Part shown: positions 59,801-64,000 of the stretch, one piece after another | Position numbering within the stretch: position 1 is the first letter of the stretch | Layout of the letters: each line of letters opens with the position of its first letter | Source: Branchiostoma floridae | Taxonomy: Eukaryota; Chordata; Leptocardii; Amphioxiformes; Branchiostomatidae | Assembly: GCF_000003815.2 (NCBI RefSeq) | Contig: NW_023365789.1 | Span: forward strand, 121,819-185,818 | Reading direction: 5' to 3' | DNA: 64,000 nucleotides | Notes under the pieces: model-generated | What the model was told of the DNA's origin: nothing | Seen by the model: only the letters and a program-made list of their open reading frames with translations | Databases searched by the model: none | Translations under genes and position numbers: made by a program

Positions 59801-62800
59801 TGGGCCTTCTCCACAGCGGCGAACCCCCCACGGCCAAGAATGGGCTCTTCCGGAAAGTTGAGTCGTTCAAACTCGATGATAGGAAGCTTCCGGTCTACCG
59901 TCACGCTAGGATATCTATTGGAAAATATGGCATATACGAAAGATAAAATTAGCAAGCCGTTTTACATATTAAATAAAATTCATTATGCCCCCCCCTCCGT
60001 CTGCTTTTTAAACAGGAACCCGTTTACTGAACAACCAGTTTGATCGACTGCCGAAAATTCTACTCAGTCGTTCCTACTCACCTCCTCTGCACCTCACCCA
60101 GCAGCTGGCCTCCCACTGCTCCCCTTTCTTCTGGCTCATGTCCTCTGCGAGTCGGGCTCTAATAGGCAACACACAAGAGATCCTTTATATTGACAGTAAT
60201 TCTTTCGTTGATTTGAACATTTGTTTTCTAGAGGAATTCTATTTGATAGAAATGGCGAGTTGATTCTTCTTTCAATGTGGTGTTTACACTTTCAACACAG
60301 CCGAAAATTACTGACAGCTAGCAGCATGGCGATATTTTGAATGAATATCAACCACAAACGAAATATAAACCATTCCTTTAAATTACTGGTACCAAAAATA
60401 ATCTGACCATAGCCGTCCTGTTGATCTGGTCTGCCAGCTGGTGCAGGTCCAGGTCCCTCAGACACCGCTCCAGTACAGCCAGGCTGGCAGCAGGGTCGGC
60501 TCGCTCTCTCCATCTCACCAGCGTCTCGTGCATCGGTTCTTCAGGACTTTCCGACTTGATATATACACTCAAAACATAATGGATCTATTAGAGGTGTATA
60601 TTTCGGATCGGCTTTGGAAGACTAGCATGTACTACCGAGCGAAAATGTGCAAATGTTCCTTCCCCTTCGAACAAATGGAATACTTGATATCGCAGTATAT
60701 GATGTTCTAATGACCTGTTACACATTGTCAAGTACCATACTGCAAAACCAACTACGCATCAAAAATAAGACTTGCATGAAACTGGAATAGGATAATGATT
60801 GATCAATGTGTCTAGAATTCTATTGATATGAATGTAGGACAAAGTTATTCAAATATTGAAGATACCTCAATGTCTTTAATCTCCTGTTTGCTGAAGCCTA
60901 ACTCCCGGGCGATGGGTCTCCACTGGTTCTGTCCCACCTTCAGAGACAGCCGGTTAAAGGCTTGACGGAGTTCCTTATCTGTGGAATAACGTACAGGTCG
61001 GTCTGCAATATGCGTAGGTTCTCTTTTAAAACAAGTACTTCAACTTTCTAAGGATATAAGCTAACAAAAAAGTATCAACACATTGCAATTCTAATCTTAA
61101 AGATGAACCCAATGTTTCGTAATATCACCCTAGTTTATCCAATGGTTAGTTTTGATCTGATATGTTACAATTTATCTCGAGAATATCGCCGCGATGTAAT
61201 GTAGTTGTGTTTAAGTCCAAAATCATCGACAAGATGCGAATACAATTACTTATGGGAAAATCATTGACCTAACTGAAACTTTTAACGACGAAGTGTATTA
61301 CACTGTGGTGATATCGAAGCTTAAAAATAGATTCTGCAATGTTTTTGCAGTTAATTTTTGCAGTTACTACGGTCATATTGCAAGGTAATTTCCTATGGAA
61401 ACTGTACATGACGAGGGTTTGCCATTAGCTTACCCACTTTAGACTACATGGTGCCGTCATTACCTTGTGCCGTGTCGTCTCCGGTCAATTTTAACGTTGG
61501 CGGTTGTTTCCACGCCACACCAGCCCGTGCTTCAGTACCTGCTGCCTGGGGAGGTAGTGGTGCCGCGCCTTTGGAGAATAAATGACGTACAGTTATTGGA
61601 TACGCACCAGTAATATAAACTATACAATTTTACACATTCTCTGCCCTAAGCATTATATTTTAGCTATCTAAAAATATTGATCATTAGATATGTATAAATA
61701 TGTCTAATTACCTTTGCTGAAGTCCATTCTCTCTGCAGTTTGGCCCCTTTGTTGGCTGACTTGTTGCTCCATCCGGACACTTTTCTCCCTTCTCTCCCGT
61801 AACTTCCTCTCCAGTTCGGTCTCTGCAGCGGGCTCCATGATGTCAGGTTGACGTGATGCTGTTTAGAGTAAAACAATTTATGTCTTAGTTACATCCTTTT
61901 GCCATGAATATTAGACACTAAAGTTCGTGTATGGACTTGGAATAGGAGCCAACACTGAGCAAATACTTGTAGACACATTCATATTTGACAATGGGCCATT
62001 TTCAAGTTTTGCTTTGCTTTGAAGTTTTGCTTCGTGTAGCGGTTCCTAAAAACAGACATCATATAAACATTCAAACAGATGACGAGGCACAGTTCAAAGA
62101 AAACTAAAAAGAAAAATGTCATTTTTGGACATTCAGAATGGTAATAATTCTAGCTTGTATCTTTAATTGGTTGCTTTATCTTGATCTGTTCTGATTATTA
62201 CAGCTTGCCTTTGGTAACTGTTGGCAAACGTGTAGTTGTTCTCCTGTGAGGTAAGATGATACGTTATCACTCAACGACTATTCAGAACATTAATAGAAAT
62301 TTAATTACCGACCCTTAACAGGTGCGACTTGTACATGTGCGACTTGTACAGGTGTGACTTGTACAGGTGCAACTTGGTCTTCCTCAGTTCCTCTGCCTGC
62401 TGCCGAGCCATTCACCTCCTCCTCCTGTCCAGCTCGTTTTGCTCCTTCTGTAGCAAACGATTTACAACACATAACAAGGATATAACTAAAACAATAAGTG
62501 GCAGCATGCTCGAAATGTCAACAATAAAAAACTAGCAGAAGGCTGCCAGTGCAGTCTTCTTAGCAACAACGTACATGATGGGTGAATGCCGTACACATTT
62601 TTAAATAAAAGTATCAGATGTAGCAAAAACAGTTCATTTTGTGTGTGTAGTTGTAGATTTAAAGTAAAGATAGAAAACATTAGCAACCTTTCTCTTTCCA
62701 CCCTAATTATTAAAATATACTTAAGTAGTTGTAACCAACATTTTCCTGTATCATGATTTAACCAAATATGCCTCACCTTTCTCAGCCTCCTGCTTCAGGA

Positions 62801-63968
62801 AGGCCATGATGGCACCGGTCCCCTGTTTACACACGTCCGGTGGAGGGTATGTCAGGGGGTTTCCGGAAACATCCAAGTCCTTCAGCTTGTCTGCTCGGTG
62901 AAGGGCGGTTGGGAGCCTGGTGATGTTGTTGTTCCTTATGTCCAGTTTCTCCACGGCAGGGAGTTCACACAGGACTTCTGGGAACGTGTCGAACTTGTTG
63001 CTATGAAGGTAGACCTCCCGTAGGTTGTGCAGGTGACTCAAGGTGCTCGGCAGGGTTGTGAGGAGGTTATTTGACAATGACAAGAACCGCAGGTGCTGTA
63101 GATTTCCCACTTCATCTGGGACAATGTCAAACTTGCAGCCATTAGCAAACAGCAATTCCAGTGCCTTCAGCTGCAGCACCTGTCTGGGGAACTCATCAAA
63201 CTGACAGTCGGGGACACCGAGAACCTTCAGCCTTTTGAGTAGTGTGACGTCATCGGGTAAACGTCTGATGGGGTTTGGGCCGACACTTAACACCTCAAGG
63301 TTAGGGAGCGAGCAGACGCCTGAGGGTACCTCCGTCAGCTGATTACCATAAATGTACAGTTCTCTCAGTTTCTGCAGCTTTTCTACACCAGGGGGGAAGG
63401 TGGAGAGCTTGTTGTTACCGACACTTAACACCTCAAGGTTAGAGAGCGAGCAAACACCTGAGGGTACCTCCGTCAGCTGATTATCATTAATGCCCAGTTC
63501 TCTCAGTTTCTGCAGCTTTTCTACACCAGGAGGGAAGGTGGAGAGCTTATTGTTACTGACATTTAACACCTCAAGGTTAGGGAGCGAGCACACCCCTGAG
63601 GGTACCTCCGTCAGCTGATTATCCTTAATGAACAGTTTTCTCAGTTTCTGCAGCTTTTCCACACCAGGAGGGAAGGTGGAGAGCTTATTGTTACTGACAT
63701 TTAACACCTCAAGGTTAGGGAGAGAGCACACCCCTGGGGGTACCTCCGTCAGCTGATTATCCTTAATGAACAGTTTTCTCAGTTTCTGCAGCTTTTCCAC
63801 ACCAGGAGGGAAGGTGGAGAGCTTATTGTTACCGACACTTAACACCTCAAGGTTAGGGAGCGAGCACACGCCTGAGGGAATCTCCGTCAGCTGATTATCA
63901 TTAATGTACAGTTCTCTCAGTTTCTGCAGCTTTTCCACGCCAGGAGGAAAGGTGGATAGTCTCGGCAC
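56781..63968 (-). CDS. Gene 4: LRR-linker-Death-RIPK-like kinase, 5' end outside window
   Basis: Fourteen exons visible: from about 63963 to 62777 (LRR, incomplete), 62447-62313, 61858-61712, 61568-61464, 60978-60866, 60554-60408, 60158-60082, 59914-59738, 59223-58926, 58757-58603, 58274-58225, 58008-57841, 57480-57395, 56801-56781. All phases agree. Same architecture as gene 1 plus three linker exons between LRR and Death. The kinase keeps the Gly loop, VAVK lysine, HCDLK, DFG and PPE, so it is probably active and non-RD. Sequence beyond 63964 no longer resembles an LRR and needs the next stretch of DNA to resolve. Confidence 0.88.
57395..57480 (-). CDS. Gene 4 exon 13: C-terminal helix
   Basis: 86 nt: DCADRLRHVKDRFSREEIRQ then AIITVEKMK. 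Homologous to gene 1 exon 10. Acceptor CCCTCCCCAG, donor GTATCA, phase 0. Confidence 0.82.
57841..58008 (-). CDS. Gene 4 exon 12: kinase C-lobe
   Basis: 168 nt from NASQPNNVISARIRTTIPMG to SQLMQTCWSQNPEDRPPFN. The acceptor (TTTTACCATAG) exists in two tandem copies; only the downstream one (exon start 58008) avoids an immediate stop. Donor GTAAGA. Confidence 0.9.
58225..58274 (-). CDS. Gene 4 exon 11: kinase helix F
   Basis: 50 nt: SFGVLLWEIITRKTPYN. Acceptor CTGATTTCAG, donor GTATGT, phase 2 to 1. Confidence 0.9.
58603..58757 (-). CDS. Gene 4 exon 10: kinase activation segment
   Basis: 155 nt: ISDFGLSKWRTESGVVTS, later GGTVTHIPPECF. The DFGLSKW and IPPE arrangement is very like RIPK2. It is three codons longer than the gene 1 exon. 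Acceptor TTTAATCAG, donor GTGGGC. Confidence 0.92.
58926..59223 (-). CDS. Gene 4 exon 9: kinase helix C to catalytic loop
   Basis: 298 nt, 100 aa, differing from gene 1 exon 6 at only four residues (EL for DV, R for W, T for A). It contains MPYMENGSLAGLL and HCDLKAENVLLD (non-RD). Acceptor ACCCTGTAAG, donor GTACCG. Confidence 0.95.
59738..59914 (-). CDS. Gene 4 exon 8: kinase N-lobe
   Basis: 177 nt with YPSVTVDRKLPIIEFERL, Gly loop ILGRGGFAAVEKAHH and VAVKRLL carrying the ATP-binding Lys. Acceptor TTTCCAATAG, donor GTCTGT. Only about 70% identical at protein level to gene 1. Confidence 0.92.
60082..60158 (-). CDS. Gene 4 exon 7: Death-kinase linker
   Basis: 77 nt: SPTRRGHEPEERGAVGGQLL then GEVQRR. 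Same length and phase (0 to 2) as the gene 1 counterpart. Acceptor GCCTATTAG, donor GTGAGT. Confidence 0.75.
60408..60554 (-). CDS. Gene 4 exon 6: Death domain, second half
   Basis: 147 nt, 49 aa: SESPEEPMHETLVRWRERAD then LERCLRDLDLHQLADQI. Acceptor ATATATCAAG, donor GTCAGA, phase 0-0. Confidence 0.88.
60866..60978 (-). CDS. Gene 4 exon 5: Death domain, first half
   Basis: 113 nt with the same protein as gene 2 exon 4 (DKELRQAFNRLSLKVGQNQW onwards). Acceptor TATTCCACAG, donor GTATCT, phase 1 to 0. Confidence 0.93.
61464..61568 (-). CDS. Gene 4 exon 4: Ala/Pro-rich linker unique to gene 4
   Basis: 105 nt, phase 1-1: GAAPLPPQAAGTEARAGVAW then KQPPTLKLTGDDTAQ. Acceptor TTCTCCAAAG, donor GTAATG. 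No counterpart is visible between the matching exons of gene 2, so it was gained or lost. Being phase-symmetric it could also be skipped. Confidence 0.6.
61712..61858 (-). CDS. Gene 4 exon 3: charged helical linker
   Basis: 147 nt, nearly the same as gene 2 exon 3 (REKSVRMEQQVSQQRGQTAE, then RMDFSK). Phase 1-1. Acceptor CTAAACAG, donor GTAATT. Confidence 0.75.
62313..62447 (-). CDS. Gene 4 exon 2: linker with 5-aa repeats
   Basis: 135 nt, phase 1-1: EGAKRAGQEEEVNGSAAGRG then TEEDQVAPVQVTPVQVAHVQ and VAPVK. Four copies of a 15-bp unit encode VAPVQ variants, two more than gene 2. Acceptor TTTGCTACAG; donor GTCGGT, weak but shared with gene 2. Confidence 0.72.
62777..63964 (-). CDS. Gene 4 LRR exon, 3' portion (at least 16.5 repeats)
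   Basis: Reads from LSTFPPGVEKL through five A and four B repeats (LRKLFIKDNQLTEVPPGV, LEVLNVSNNKLSTFPPGV and similar) and then the conserved C-terminal repeats, ending FLKQEAEK then donor GTGAGG, phase 1. It has the largest visible number of A/B units in the window. The upstream side breaks off inside a B repeat at about 63964. Confidence 0.92.
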
Positions 63969-64000
63969 AGGTAATACGCAAGAGTTTCAGGTATCACCGA

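Noticed and set aside
60082-60160. Gene 4 Death-kinase linker as a further LRR-tail relic like that in gene 2
   Set aside because: No FLKQ/EAEK-like sequence is found in the genes 1 and 4 introns after Death; the linker starts in phase 0, so no adaptor is needed.
10201-63968. True lamprey-type VLR genes with somatic assembly
   Set aside because: No signal peptides, LRR caps with cysteines, or separate cassette fragments; the LRRs are cytosolic SHOC2/PIDD-like and complete in the germline.

Overview
This is a window of animal nuclear DNA, most likely from a lancelet (Branchiostoma). The support is: short GT-AG-spliced exons, intracellular receptors joining LRR, Death, RIPK-like kinase and TIR domains, tRNA-derived SINEs, many MITE-like hairpins, and locally duplicated flanks. 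Species cannot be set from sequence alone. Six N gaps break the assembly (7359-7458, 36533-36632, 39482-39809, 44356-44738, 47149-47834, 50031-50426).

Four genes lie head to tail on the minus strand; a fifth (gene 0) starts just left of base 1. Gene 1 (15872 to 10201): LRR, Death, kinase, 11 coding exons, 844 aa. Gene 2 (33877 to 27957): LRR, basic/helical linker, Death, TIR, 10 coding exons, about 774 aa. Gene 3 (42533 to within the 39482-39809 gap): LRR, short linker, TIR, no Death domain; last exon unsequenced. Gene 4 (right edge to 56781): LRR, linker, Death, kinase; 5' end outside the window. No internal stops or frameshifts were seen in the chosen exons, and every exon-exon phase fits, so all appear to be working genes.

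The array works as a domain-mixing system. The whole LRR array sits in one exon ending in phase 1. The linker exons are 1-1, Death exon a is 1-0, Death exon b is 0-0, the TIR linker starts in phase 1 and the kinase linker in phase 0. LRR can therefore be followed directly by Death (gene 1), linker plus Death (genes 2, 4) or TIR linker (gene 3). Gene 2 looks like a chimera: its LRR-linker-Death half resembles gene 4, its TIR half resembles gene 3, and a 13-nt microexon made from the tail of a lost LRR exon bridges the phase at the junction. The LRR exons contain a near-identical 138-bp (46-aa) double repeat in different copy numbers.

Upstream of each gene the same blocks recur in the same order: a splice acceptor 10-12 nt before the ATG, an intronic CA/TA microsatellite, copies of a ~360-bp repeat, an ACGTGACTAT palindrome, and a CpG-type module with GCGCATGCGC (NRF1-like) and CACGTG boxes next to a candidate 5'UTR splice donor. 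Beyond lies a field of repeats with TGTTTAC, TGACTCA and GTAAATA motifs. The rest is transposon debris, minisatellites, segmental duplications and gaps. The likely role of the cluster is cytosolic innate immune sensing and signalling; this is inferred from domain content.
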